Positions 26,006-35,013 of a stretch of DNA of 64,000 bases are shown here, piece after piece. The notes under the pieces were generated by a model that was not told where the DNA came from, made no database searches, and was given only the letters and a program-made list of their open reading frames with translations. Position numbers and translations under genes: made by a program. The stretch covers positions 30,514 through 94,513 of the forward strand of contig CAKRES010000012.1 in assembly GCA_934317845.1 (NCBI GenBank), given 5' to 3'. Every line of letters begins with the position of its first letter. Position 1 is the first letter of the stretch. The stretch is from an uncultured Lachnospiraceae bacterium. GTDB lineage: Bacteria > Bacillota > Clostridia > Lachnospirales > Lachnospiraceae.

Positions 26006-29000
26006 TTATTTCGCAACATATTTTGCTTTCTTGTGAAAGCCCTTTTTCTTTAAAAACTTCTTGTATGCTTTTGAGCTCTTCTTAGGAACCGTCACCTTCA
26101 CGTTCTTTGCAGTTCCTTTAAATGCATTATTTCCAACGGACTTAGATTTTAATTTTGTGGTAAGGAAGGTTACCTTTTTCAGGTTCTTGCATTTTTCAAA
26201 TGCAGACTTGCCGATCTTCGTTACGGAAGCCGGGATCGTAATTTCCTTCAATGCAACACAACCCTTGAATGCATTCTTGCCGATCGATGTGCAGTTTTTG
26301 CCAATCTTGATCGTCTTTAATTTCTTACATCCATTAAATGCATTATCTGCGATCGCTGTAACTTTATATGTTACACCATTCCGCTTATAAGTTGCCGGAA
26401 TCGTGACGGTTGCTGCATTTGCATTCTTAGATCCTGCATATACCAGCGCACCATTTGCAAACTTATAGATCGCATTTGTTTTCTTATCTGTAATAACATC
26501 GCCATTCTTTAACTTCTTAGTCGTAGTCTGATTCGTCTTTTGTTCCGTTTTATTAGTATTCTGGTTCGTTTTCGAGTTATTCTTTTTTGCATTCTGATCC
26601 GTTTTTTGATTGGTTTTATTTGTCGCTGTCTTTGCAAGCACACTCACCTGGATCGTTATGGTAAGCGGAATATTTTCGGTATTCTCAACTCCCAGCGGCA
26701 AAATAACTTTACCATTTACTTTAAACGTCTGCGCATTCGTATTTTTCTGATCGTAAGTCGTTCCTTCCGCCAGATTTTGCAGATCCCAGATCACCGGAGC
26801 ACTTGTAACATCGGAATTTTTCACCTTGATCTGCACGGTTCTCGGAAGTCCGAGCGCAGTTGTGGTTTTAGCTGTTCCGTTTACTACATTTGTAATATCT
26901 TTTGGTTTTGTGATGCTGACAAGTACCGCTTTCTTTGTATCTGTTGTTCCCTCACCGGTAGAGTCACCCGGCTTTGCATCTCCTGACGGTGTATCCGGTT
27001 TCGCATCACCTGATGGAGTATCCGGATCTGTATTTGGCAGCTTATCCCCTTTCGCCAATACAGTAACTGTTGGTTTTACATAACGGAAAATATTATTAGC
27101 ATTGGAGATATTATCTGGTAAGATCACCTCTCCCTGCACCTGGAAGGTCTGTTTTGTTGTTTTTTTAGGATTATACTTACCCAAATATGTCCAATTCACC
27201 TTTGCGCTTGTTACAGCAGCATCTTCCGTTTCAATCGTAACCGTAGCAGGAAGCCCCAGTCCTTCTGCTGTTTTTGGTGCTCCATACTCCACTGTAATAT
27301 CATCTGGTGTAATGATCTTGGTCAGTGCTGCCATTGGGGTGGTTGTTTCAGAAGTAACTGTGATCGTACCATCTTCATTTTTGGTAAGCGAAGTCACTGC
27401 ATTTCCGTTAATCGTTATATTGTTTTCTGCAATAGCAGTGCCAAATTTATAACCCTCTTTTGCTGTTATTGTTATACTTGCCACGTAAGTTGTGTTAAAT
27501 TTCGCAGTTTCTGTTACTGCTTCCTCACTGCCTTTTACGGTGTAAGTAACTGCCGATAAAGTAACCCCCTCTGTCTTGGTAGCCGCTTCCTTATCCAACG
27601 CAAAGGTTGGCTTAATACTGTCAACATCCGTAATCGCAACAGATGAAATCACTGTCTTTTCTTTTTCTTTTACCGTAATAGAGGCCGTCAGTGTAAGTGG
27701 TACATTATTCGGATTGTCTATTTCCTCCGGCAGCACTACTGTACCCTTTACTTTAAACGTCTGCTCCTTTGTTACCTCCGGATCATAGGTTCCCTCTGCA
27801 AGATTCTCTAAATCCCATGCGATCTCTGCTTCTTTTTCTTCTGTTGCATCAGCAGCTCCTTCACTGGAATCTTCCTCTGTCCCTTTTGTTACTTTGATCG
27901 TTGTTTTCGTTGGTAAATCTAATGCCTCTACAGTTTTTTCTGTACCATTCGCTACCTCTTTTTCTACGGTTGGAAGCTCTGCAGATACCAGATCCGCTTT
28001 GTAGCTAAAATCATAGCTTACCGTAATAGAGCCATCTTTATTCCGGATTACATCGGTTGCCGGATTACCATTTACTTTCACATTTTCTGCTGAGATCGAA
28101 GGGGAAAGGACATAGCCGCTCTCGGCATAAAAGTTTGCTTTAGCCGTGTAGGTTACACCGGCGATCACTTTTTTCTCCCCGAAAACTTCTTCTCCCTCTT
28201 TATAATAAGTAACATATTTATCTGCCTCATTGCCAGAATCTGTTTTTACGATCACACCTGTTGTCTTGCTTGATGGTGTAGACACGTTCTGTGCAATTGT
28301 TTCTCCTTTGTTCGGAACAGGAACTGTTACATCCACCTCGGAAATAGCAGTATCGTTACTCTTCTGCTCTGCATTTACCGCATAGACAGTACTGCTCTTC
28401 TCATCTGCTGCTTTCTCCAGCCAGATCTTACAAGAAGACGCATCCAGATCAATGTTGGAACCGACTGCTTCCTTGATCGTGGCAAGAGAAATATTCTGTG
28501 TTTCATTAATCTTGATCGAATAACCATAATCTAATGTCGCACTGCCATCTGATTTCTTCTGATTTTCTCCCTGCACGCACAGATAGAGATCCTCATCCTG
28601 TGCACTCTTATAAACAGAAATCTTGTCTTTGGTATACTCAGCTCTTGATTTTATCTGGTCATAACCATTTACCCGAAGCGTCATCGCATCATCAAATTTC
28701 TGACCCTTGCCTCCGGTACTTGTATACACACCTGCCTGTAAAGCTGGAACTAATGACATGTGGTTGATCTTGCTGAAGTCAATGTTGCAGGCTGCTACGA
28801 CACCCCTTAACCTATTAACCCTCGTTGTAAGATAAGGAGGAGTATTTTGATCTGTTACATACCAGGCATCAGCCCTATGATCATCTTTATCACCATCTCT
28901 TTTTCGCAGCCAGTAACCATAGTTTGTTTTACTTTGCTCTGTGAAGTATTGTTCCTGAACCGGAATATATGTTTTGGATGAATCATTACTATTATGTGCA

Positions 29001-29686
29001 TAGCCTAGTACAAAATGTCCCTTAAAGGAGTCTCCCAAATCAAAATCCGGTGCATATAATTTCACACTCACACCATTAGTTCCTGTATCGTTTACATCAT
29101 CAGCTAATGGCAGTGCTGTGATCACACTGTCATCTGTTTTGGAAAATAAGGCAGTTCCCTTCTTTTCAGTATATTCATTATAGCAATAGCTTTGTATTGT
29201 ATCATACAATGTACTTCCATAATAACCTACAGAACCATCCAGCTGCTGCGTATAATACTTAGACGTTCCCAACTGCTGTGCAGACAACAAAAGATATGTC
29301 TGATCCGGTTTTATCTCCACATTAGAATTATCAATATGTCCGACATGATCATGTCCGGCAATATACCATTGTAATTTGGTTCCATCCTTGGCTCTTCCAA
29401 GATACACCTTTGCTACCTTTTTCGTTCCATCCAGTCCATAGACCACATCCTGGGTATTGGCACTATTTTTACCGAGATCACCCCATCGACAAATTGCGTT
29501 TGTTTTGTCATCGGAGTCCTCTGCAATCTCCTTATAGTAATCAAAGCCCAGCGTTGCTGCCTGTACTTCATCCGCTGCATCTGCCGCCTTCACATTTGCC
29601 ACTCCGTTTACGGAAACGACAGACATGACCATTGCGGCTGTCAAAACAAGACTTACACCCTTTTTTAATAATTTTTTCATTCTCAT
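26006..29686 (-). CDS. Large secreted protein with Big_4 Ig-like repeats and LRR_5-type C-terminus
   Basis: 1226 residues. A signal peptide (about 1-34, ending VKAADA) precedes an N-terminal ~430-residue region without a recognised domain. The middle holds at least three Ig-like group 4 repeats with the pattern W-D-L...Y-D-x-x-x-T-x-x-Q-T-F-x-V-x-G-x-V-x-L-P. These are separated by segments beginning 'VNG' and a DTPSGDAKP-repeat linker. A Lys/Asn/Thr-rich linker then leads to a C-terminal ~150-residue LRR_5 (BspA-like) module: AFNGCKKLKTIKIG, AFKGCVALKEITIP, AFEKCKNLKKVTF. Its basic end, SSKAYKKFLKKKGFHKKAKY, is shared with the next two surface proteins. AGGAGG precedes the start. Adhesin-like function is inferred. 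Confidence 0.8.
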   Translation of the reverse strand: MRMKKLLKKGVSLVLTAAMVMSVVSVNGVANVKAADAADEVQAATLGFDYYKEIAEDSDDKTNAICRWGDLGKNSANTQDVVYGLDGTKKVAKVYLGRAKDGTKLQWYIAGHDHVGHIDNSNVEIKPDQTYLLLSAQQLGTSKYYTQQLDGSVGYYGSTLYDTIQSYCYNEYTEKKGTALFSKTDDSVITALPLADDVNDTGTNGVSVKLYAPDFDLGDSFKGHFVLGYAHNSNDSSKTYIPVQEQYFTEQSKTNYGYWLRKRDGDKDDHRADAWYVTDQNTPPYLTTRVNRLRGVVAACNIDFSKINHMSLVPALQAGVYTSTGGKGQKFDDAMTLRVNGYDQIKSRAEYTKDKISVYKSAQDEDLYLCVQGENQKKSDGSATLDYGYSIKINETQNISLATIKEAVGSNIDLDASSCKIWLEKAADEKSSTVYAVNAEQKSNDTAISEVDVTVPVPNKGETIAQNVSTPSSKTTGVIVKTDSGNEADKYVTYYKEGEEVFGEKKVIAGVTYTAKANFYAESGYVLSPSISAENVKVNGNPATDVIRNKDGSITVSYDFSYKADLVSAELPTVEKEVANGTEKTVEALDLPTKTTIKVTKGTEEDSSEGAADATEEKEAEIAWDLENLAEGTYDPEVTKEQTFKVKGTVVLPEEIDNPNNVPLTLTASITVKEKEKTVISSVAITDVDSIKPTFALDKEAATKTEGVTLSAVTYTVKGSEEAVTETAKFNTTYVASITITAKEGYKFGTAIAENNITINGNAVTSLTKNEDGTITVTSETTTPMAALTKIITPDDITVEYGAPKTAEGLGLPATVTIETEDAAVTSAKVNWTYLGKYNPKKTTKQTFQVQGEVILPDNISNANNIFRYVKPTVTVLAKGDKLPNTDPDTPSGDAKPDTPSGDAKPGDSTGEGTTDTKKAVLVSITKPKDITNVVNGTAKTTTALGLPRTVQIKVKNSDVTSAPVIWDLQNLAEGTTYDQKNTNAQTFKVNGKVILPLGVENTENIPLTITIQVSVLAKTATNKTNQKTDQNAKKNNSKTNQNTNKTEQKTNQTTTKKLKNGDVITDKKTNAIYKFANGALVYAGSKNANAATVTIPATYKRNGVTYKVTAIADNAFNGCKKLKTIKIGKNCTSIGKNAFKGCVALKEITIPASVTKIGKSAFEKCKNLKKVTFLTTKLKSKSVGNNAFKGTAKNVKVTVPKKSSKAYKKFLKKKGFHKKAKYVAK

Positions 29687-29705
29687 ACGTTGTACCTCCT
29701 GCCCC

Positions 29706-32700
29706 TTATTTTATAATTTTGGCCTTTTTATAAATGCCCTTTTTCACTAAGAATTTCTGATATGCGGCAAGACTTTTCGCCGGCACTTTCACCTTTGCAT
29801 TTTTAGGAGTTCCTTTAAACGCCTTTGCGCCCACTGTTTTTGCCTTCAATTTCTGCGTTTTGATAATGATCGTCTTTAACTTTTTGCACTTTTCAAATGC
29901 CGATCTTCCAATCTTTGTAACATTAGAAGAAATGGTAACTTTCTTCAGTGACGTCATATTATAAAAGGCTTTGTCGGCAATTGCTGTCACTTTGTAGGTA
30001 ATGTTTCCAACTTTAATAGACGACTTCATCGTAACGGTTGCTGCTTTTTTATTAACAAATCCGTATAATGCCACTTCTCCTTTGTCTCCGGATTTCGTTA
30101 CTTTATATTTGACACCATTCACCGTTAAAACATCTCCTGTTTTTACAGCGTTTTTTCCGGTATCTGACGTCTGCGTTTTTGTGTTTTTCGTAGCATCTTC
30201 CTTCTTGGAAGTATTCTGTTTCGTAGTTTCCTTTCGAGAAGTATTTTGTGTACTCTCCTTCTTTAACTTCGGAATCGTCGTTCCCTTTGTAACAACTGCG
30301 CCACAAATGCTGCAGTAGGTATCTCCGGTATATCCCTCCGAAGTATAGGTCGCTGCTCTTTTGTTTTTTACTGTGGTTTTCGCATGCATACACTCCCATG
30401 CAGCATAAAGTTTTATATTTTTCGCTGACGAAGTTTCAATCTTTGTCACCTGTGTCACATGAGTGGCTTCTAAAAACCATCCCTTAAACCGATAGCCTGA
30501 TTTTGCAGGATCACTTAACGTGATGTCTGCATCCTTTGTAGTATACGATTTAGGATTAGAAGAGGAATTGGTTCCCCCGTTTAAATAGTAACTGATCTCA
30601 TATGTCCCCGAAGTATCCTGACCAGGATTGTCCTTTCCAGGATCGTCCTTTCCAGAATCGTCCTTTCCCGGATCACCCTTTCCGGGATCATTATCTCCCG
30701 GTTTTGCATCACCAGACGACTGATCTTCTTCCCAGATCGCATATAACGTTACTTCTTCCTTATCCTTATCTGCAAGACTTGGAACCTTCTCCTTATCCTC
30801 ATAAGAGGTACCGCTGCCATCCGCTGATGTATTCCAGCATTTAAAACGATATCCTGTTTTTTTGTATTGGTTTGGATCTAAGGTAAATTCATATCCAATC
30901 GTTTTTTCTTTGGAAGTCATTTGTCCCGAAGTTGCACCATTACCATCGTAGATCAAGGTGTAAAAGCCTTTTTCACAGGTAAGTGAGCAATTCGCCCATG
31001 TATTATCTTCTCCCAAAAGTTTAAGCTGCGTTTTGGTAAAGTCTGAAATGACTCTTAATATTTTGCTCTTGTTTACTGCAAATGCATAATCACCAATACT
31101 CTTTAGGCTTTTTGGCAAAGACACTTTTTTCAGTGCAGTTGTAAGATAAAATCCCATATCTTCGATCTTCGTTAATGCCGTATGGGAAAGCTCCACTTCC
31201 TTTAACGAAGAACAGCCCTGCAATGCTGCCTCACCAATTGTTTCCAAACTTGCCGGAGCAGCAAATTTCGTTGCCGCACGACAATTTGTAAATGAATACG
31301 CTTCCAGTGCTGTCAGAGAAGATTGCGCCAGATCGATCTCCTTTAAGGAAGAACACCAGTAAAATGCATACGTGCCGATCTTATTCAGATTACATTCCGA
31401 CAAATCCATGGTTTCCAGCTTATTACATAAGTAAAATGCCTTACTGTCTATCGTCTGCAGTGTCTTTGGAACTACGACTTTGGTAAGTGCCGTCATCTCG
31501 GAGCATGCCTCCTGGCCAATGGCATTCAGTGCCGTATTGGATAAATCTAATTCGGTCAAGGAAGTACACTTATAAAATGTATAACCATCAAGATCTTTCA
31601 ATGTGTCCGGAAAACGAACCTTTGTCAGTCCGGAACATTCATAAAAGGTCAATATCAGCTTTTCTAGTGTAGCACTTGACAGATCTACTTCCGTCAACGA
31701 AGTACAACCTTTAAACGCATAATTTCCTATTGCCTTGATATGCTTATCTGACAGATCCAGCGTTTTCAGGCCGCTGCAGCCGCTGAACGCAAACATAACG
31801 ATCTCCTCAATGTCTGCACCGGTAAGCTTCACCTCTTCTAACGCAGTATCTCCCACAAACGCATATTGATCGATCTTTTTCAGCTTACAATTGGATAGAT
31901 CCAATGATTTTAACTTTGCACATCTTCCAAAGCCATAACAACCAATGGACGTGATATTCGCACCTTGGATATCCACCGTTTCCAACGATCCACATCCCAC
32001 AAATGCATAATCCGGAATCTTTGTGATCAATTTAGGAATATTGATGCTGGTCAGCGAAGTACACTCATAAAAACTGCTTTCTCCAATACTCGTGATCGTA
32101 TCCGGCAATGTTACTGTCTTGATATTACCATTTTTATAGAATGCCTTGTAGATCACTCTCTTAACCGGAATCTCATTGACCGCATGCACATTGACATCCT
32201 CAATCTTCTCCGGATAAGCTCCTGAAACCGAAAGATTCCATCCTTTTTTAGAATTCCATTTCTCGGGAGAGTTGATCACCTGTCCCTCTATCTTAAGCAT
32301 GTTGGTGCCATTCTCATTTGCCAAAAAGGTGTACACCACACCATCACATACCAGATTTTTGATCTGATAGATCAAATGATTTTCCTCGTTCGACATCGTA
32401 GTAGTGTTAATATCGAACCAGCCCATAGTCGGGCTGCCACCCTTTTCCCATTTTTCTTCCCCTGTGGCAATGTCAGCAGTCACCCGATTGGGACTCATCC
32501 ATGTTGTATCAACATAGATCCATCTTTTCTCATCCTTCAGATAAGTAATATTGATCATATGCTCCATGGTGATCACAGCCTGATCAGGAATACTATTTGC
32601 GATCAAGAGTGTGTGCAGCAGATACGCATATCCCTGACAGATACTCCTCTTCTGCTTCCAAACCTGATAAGGAGCTATCGCCATCTGCTTAACTACCTCA

Positions 32701-33077
32701 TCCGAATCCGACTTTAATCGGTAATCATCATAATAGACCCGGTCTGCAACATACGTGCTGATCGCTTTTACCCTGTCATATTCTTTCGACTCTGACGTAA
32801 TACCATTTGCTTTCAGGTATTGATCCAGATCATCCGTCATCTCTTTTAATTCTTTCTGCGTACAAGCTCCCGACATACTGCCGCCCGGACCATACTCATC
32901 ACTCATACACAAATCCGGACTTAAGTACTGCTGTACGATACTGTCTAACTGCTCACCGCCGGAATACGTAGTTTGTCCGGATCCTTCTGCCTGCACATTT
33001 GCGCTGCTGACAAATGCAAAAAGGAAAAACAACGCTACGGCAGCAAAAGCTGTTCTGATCTTATATTCTCTCTTCAT
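29706..33077 (-). CDS. Secreted transglutaminase-like/LRR_5 (BspA-like) surface protein
   Basis: 1123 residues from ATG 33077, chosen for AAAAGGAGGAGG; a longer frame lacks a site. After the signal peptide, a transglutaminase-like domain (about 90-200) shows Cys in RSICQGYAYLL, His in TMEHMINITYL and Asp in WIYVDTTWM. The Asn/Trp residues that usually follow the His are altered. About 13 BspA-type LRR_5 repeats follow (pattern AFxxCxxLxxVxLxxxxLxxI). Two InlB-type repeats (GYRFKCWNTS; GYRFKGWFLE) flank a GKDDPGKD repeat linker. A CxxC segment (CSICGA) and the shared basic C-terminal module ending KKGIYKKAKIIK complete it. It lies 19 bp upstream of the 1226-residue gene, so the two are probably co-transcribed. 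Confidence 0.83.
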   Translation of the reverse strand: MKREYKIRTAFAAVALFFLFAFVSSANVQAEGSGQTTYSGGEQLDSIVQQYLSPDLCMSDEYGPGGSMSGACTQKELKEMTDDLDQYLKANGITSESKEYDRVKAISTYVADRVYYDDYRLKSDSDEVVKQMAIAPYQVWKQKRSICQGYAYLLHTLLIANSIPDQAVITMEHMINITYLKDEKRWIYVDTTWMSPNRVTADIATGEEKWEKGGSPTMGWFDINTTTMSNEENHLIYQIKNLVCDGVVYTFLANENGTNMLKIEGQVINSPEKWNSKKGWNLSVSGAYPEKIEDVNVHAVNEIPVKRVIYKAFYKNGNIKTVTLPDTITSIGESSFYECTSLTSINIPKLITKIPDYAFVGCGSLETVDIQGANITSIGCYGFGRCAKLKSLDLSNCKLKKIDQYAFVGDTALEEVKLTGADIEEIVMFAFSGCSGLKTLDLSDKHIKAIGNYAFKGCTSLTEVDLSSATLEKLILTFYECSGLTKVRFPDTLKDLDGYTFYKCTSLTELDLSNTALNAIGQEACSEMTALTKVVVPKTLQTIDSKAFYLCNKLETMDLSECNLNKIGTYAFYWCSSLKEIDLAQSSLTALEAYSFTNCRAATKFAAPASLETIGEAALQGCSSLKEVELSHTALTKIEDMGFYLTTALKKVSLPKSLKSIGDYAFAVNKSKILRVISDFTKTQLKLLGEDNTWANCSLTCEKGFYTLIYDGNGATSGQMTSKEKTIGYEFTLDPNQYKKTGYRFKCWNTSADGSGTSYEDKEKVPSLADKDKEEVTLYAIWEEDQSSGDAKPGDNDPGKGDPGKDDSGKDDPGKDNPGQDTSGTYEISYYLNGGTNSSSNPKSYTTKDADITLSDPAKSGYRFKGWFLEATHVTQVTKIETSSAKNIKLYAAWECMHAKTTVKNKRAATYTSEGYTGDTYCSICGAVVTKGTTIPKLKKESTQNTSRKETTKQNTSKKEDATKNTKTQTSDTGKNAVKTGDVLTVNGVKYKVTKSGDKGEVALYGFVNKKAATVTMKSSIKVGNITYKVTAIADKAFYNMTSLKKVTISSNVTKIGRSAFEKCKKLKTIIIKTQKLKAKTVGAKAFKGTPKNAKVKVPAKSLAAYQKFLVKKGIYKKAKIIK
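30622..30696 (-). repeat. Five 15-bp tandem repeats encoding DPGKD units
   Basis: Five consecutive 15-bp units (CCAGGATTGTCCTTT and variants) inside the surface-protein gene, encoding an acidic GKDDPGKD linker. They are in frame, so slippage would only change linker length. Confidence 0.75.
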
Positions 33078-33206
33078 AAGCCTCCTCCTTTTCATAAAAC
33101 GTAACAAAATGTGTCAAAAACCTCTTTTCAAAGACATGATCTATGTCTTTGGAGTATCACTTTTGTACAATTGTGGCACACTTTTTGCAACACAATTACT
33201 TGTGTT

Positions 33207-33276
33207 ATTATACTACCCAGCCACATGTTATGGGGAAGGCCTGCGTGAATCGACCCATATTTCAACGAAATCGACC
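33207..33276 (-). promoter_or_regulatory. Promoter region of the 1123-residue surface protein with 21-bp-phased repeats
   Basis: On the minus strand a TATAAT (33207-33212) has no good -35. Upstream, GGTCGATT occurs twice (33248-33255 and 33269-33276), exactly 21 bp apart, two helical turns. Direct repeats with that phasing upstream of a poor promoter are typical of LytTR activator sites, and LytTR genes are adjacent. Confidence 0.45.
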
Positions 33277-33311
33277 GAACGAACACCCACCACTATTTTT
33301 TTGTCAGCCAA

Positions 33312-34043
33312 TCACAGCACACCATTTGCATTATCAAACGCATATGCAAAATATTGTTCTTTCGTCTGCGTATATTTCCCATGCGGAATCGGAATTACAA
33401 CTCCTGATTTCATTGTTATACTTTTCTGAGACAGGTTTTCCACATAACGCAGATTGATCAGATACGATCGGTGAGGACGAATAAAGCATCCGAATTGCCG
33501 GAGCATTTCCTCCAGCTCCTTAATTTTTACTGTACTTTTTAATCTTGTGCCATTTTGCAAATAAAGGATGAGCGAGCGATTCACCACCTCGCAGTATTCC
33601 AAATTCCTGATATGGATCTTATTGATCCCATTTTCACATTTCACAAGTATAAACTCTGCCTTATCCTGCTGCCATTTAGCATACAGTTTATCCAACACAG
33701 CAAAAAGATCCTGTTTTTGTACCGGCTTTAATGCATAGTAAAACGCATCCACAGTATAGGACTGCACCGCATATTCCGCAGCAGAGGTCAAAAATACGAT
33801 CCTGACATCCTGATCTGTCTTGCGGATCTCACGTGCCACCTCGATTCCGTTGTCTTCCTTCATTAACACATCCAACAGCAATGCATCATAATGCCCCTTC
33901 ACCTCCATCTGTGTCAGCAACTCCAGAGGGCTTTCAAATGCATCATATCTGATCTGTCTGTCATACTCTTTGTTATATACATCAAGCAATGCCTTGAGGT
34001 TATCCAGCACAACTGCTTCATCATCACATATTGCAATTCTCAT
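33312..34043 (-). CDS. LytTR-family response regulator (second of tandem pair)
   Basis: 243 residues. Receiver domain about 1-120: acidic pocket MRIAICDDE, phospho-Asp in DALLLDVLMKEDNG, Thr/Ser in IVFLTSAAEYAV and Lys in YYALKPV. LytTR DNA-binding domain about 140-235: FILVKCENGINKIHIRNLEYCEV, FIRPHRSYLINLRYVE and VVIPIPHGKYTQ. It is an AgrA/VirR-type regulator that should bind paired direct repeats. It overlaps the upstream regulator by 4 bp and ends 234 bp before the surface-protein gene. No sensor kinase is encoded nearby. Confidence 0.93.
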   Translation of the reverse strand: MRIAICDDEAVVLDNLKALLDVYNKEYDRQIRYDAFESPLELLTQMEVKGHYDALLLDVLMKEDNGIEVAREIRKTDQDVRIVFLTSAAEYAVQSYTVDAFYYALKPVQKQDLFAVLDKLYAKWQQDKAEFILVKCENGINKIHIRNLEYCEVVNRSLILYLQNGTRLKSTVKIKELEEMLRQFGCFIRPHRSYLINLRYVENLSQKSITMKSGVVIPIPHGKYTQTKEQYFAYAFDNANGVL

Positions 34044-34792
34044 TTTCCGTCATTTCTCTCCTTCCCAAAGGAACTGTGAAATGAAAAATCAAAAAACAAC
34101 TTGGATACCTCCGGATATTTTTTCGGTGGGATCGGAATCCGGTCGCCATTTGTCATGATAATTTCATTTTTATTGATGTGCTCAATATAATGCAGGTTCA
34201 CAATATAAGAACGATGCGGTTTTACAAAATCAACATGCCCTTCCAGTAAAGACACCAGTTTCGTAAATGTCATAACAGATGACACAACACTCTGATCGGA
34301 CAAATGCAGATCCACGGTCTTTCGCATCGCTTCCCCATACATAAGTCTGGAATACTGCACCCTCATATACTGGTTAGAGCCGGTGCGGAGTATCAGCCCT
34401 GCCTGTTCCTTCTGTTCAATATCAGAAATACATGCAGCTATGATCCGGCACAGTTTTTCTGCACTTATCGGCTTTACGATATAATTGCTGGCACGCACCT
34501 CATAGCTTTCCACTGCATACTCTACAGAAGATGTTAAAAAAAGCAGCTTTACCTGTGTATCGTTTTTCCGGATCTCTCTCGCAATATCGATCCCGTTTTC
34601 CCCCGGCATGATAATGTCCAACAGCACAATGTCAAACGACATTCCACATTCTATCGCATTCAAAAGCGAAAATCCGGTCCGGAAGGTCTGGACATCCAGA
34701 CAGGAATACTGTTCGTGGCAGTAATTCTGCAATATGTGATCTACATAGTTTAATTCTTCGATATTGTCATCACAGACCGCAATTCGTATCAT
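34040..34792 (-). CDS. LytTR-family response regulator (first of tandem pair)
   Basis: 250 residues. The receiver starts MIRIAVCDDNIEELN, with phospho-Asp in DIVLLDIIMPGENG and LLFLTSSVEYAV; Lys is in YIVKPIS. The LytTR domain contains VKPHRSYIVNLHYIEHI and GDRIPIPPKKYPEV. It is clearly paralogous to the adjacent regulator but diverged, so the pair may form heterodimers or serve different inputs. Translational coupling (ATGA overlap) suggests they are needed together. Confidence 0.93.
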   Translation of the reverse strand: MIRIAVCDDNIEELNYVDHILQNYCHEQYSCLDVQTFRTGFSLLNAIECGMSFDIVLLDIIMPGENGIDIAREIRKNDTQVKLLFLTSSVEYAVESYEVRASNYIVKPISAEKLCRIIAACISDIEQKEQAGLILRTGSNQYMRVQYSRLMYGEAMRKTVDLHLSDQSVVSSVMTFTKLVSLLEGHVDFVKPHRSYIVNLHYIEHINKNEIIMTNGDRIPIPPKKYPEVSKLFFDFSFHSSFGKERNDGK

Positions 34793-34824
34793 GATATGCT
34801 CCTCTCCATCTTGTTATGTATTTC

Positions 34825-34886
34825 ATTATAACGTATGGTACCGGAAAAAAATATGTTTTCGTACCCTATTTCGTACCATTCATACC
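34825..34886 (-). promoter_or_regulatory. Promoter of the LytTR pair with GGTA(C/T)GAA repeats
   Basis: Minus strand: TATAAT at 34825-34830 without a good -35. Upstream, GGTACGAA at 34858-34865 and 34870-34877 and GGTATGAA at 34879-34886. The outer copies are 21 bp apart. They may be binding sites for the regulators themselves or for the divergent surface-protein gene at 35014. Confidence 0.45.
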
Positions 34887-35013
34887 AATCGGATAAATTA
34901 CGGAAATAATATTATAAAATAATGACAGGGAACAAATGCAGCCACCTTATCAAAGCAGAGTGCTGCACATAATCTCTGATATATCTATAACATAAAGGAA
35001 AGGAAGCGATGAT

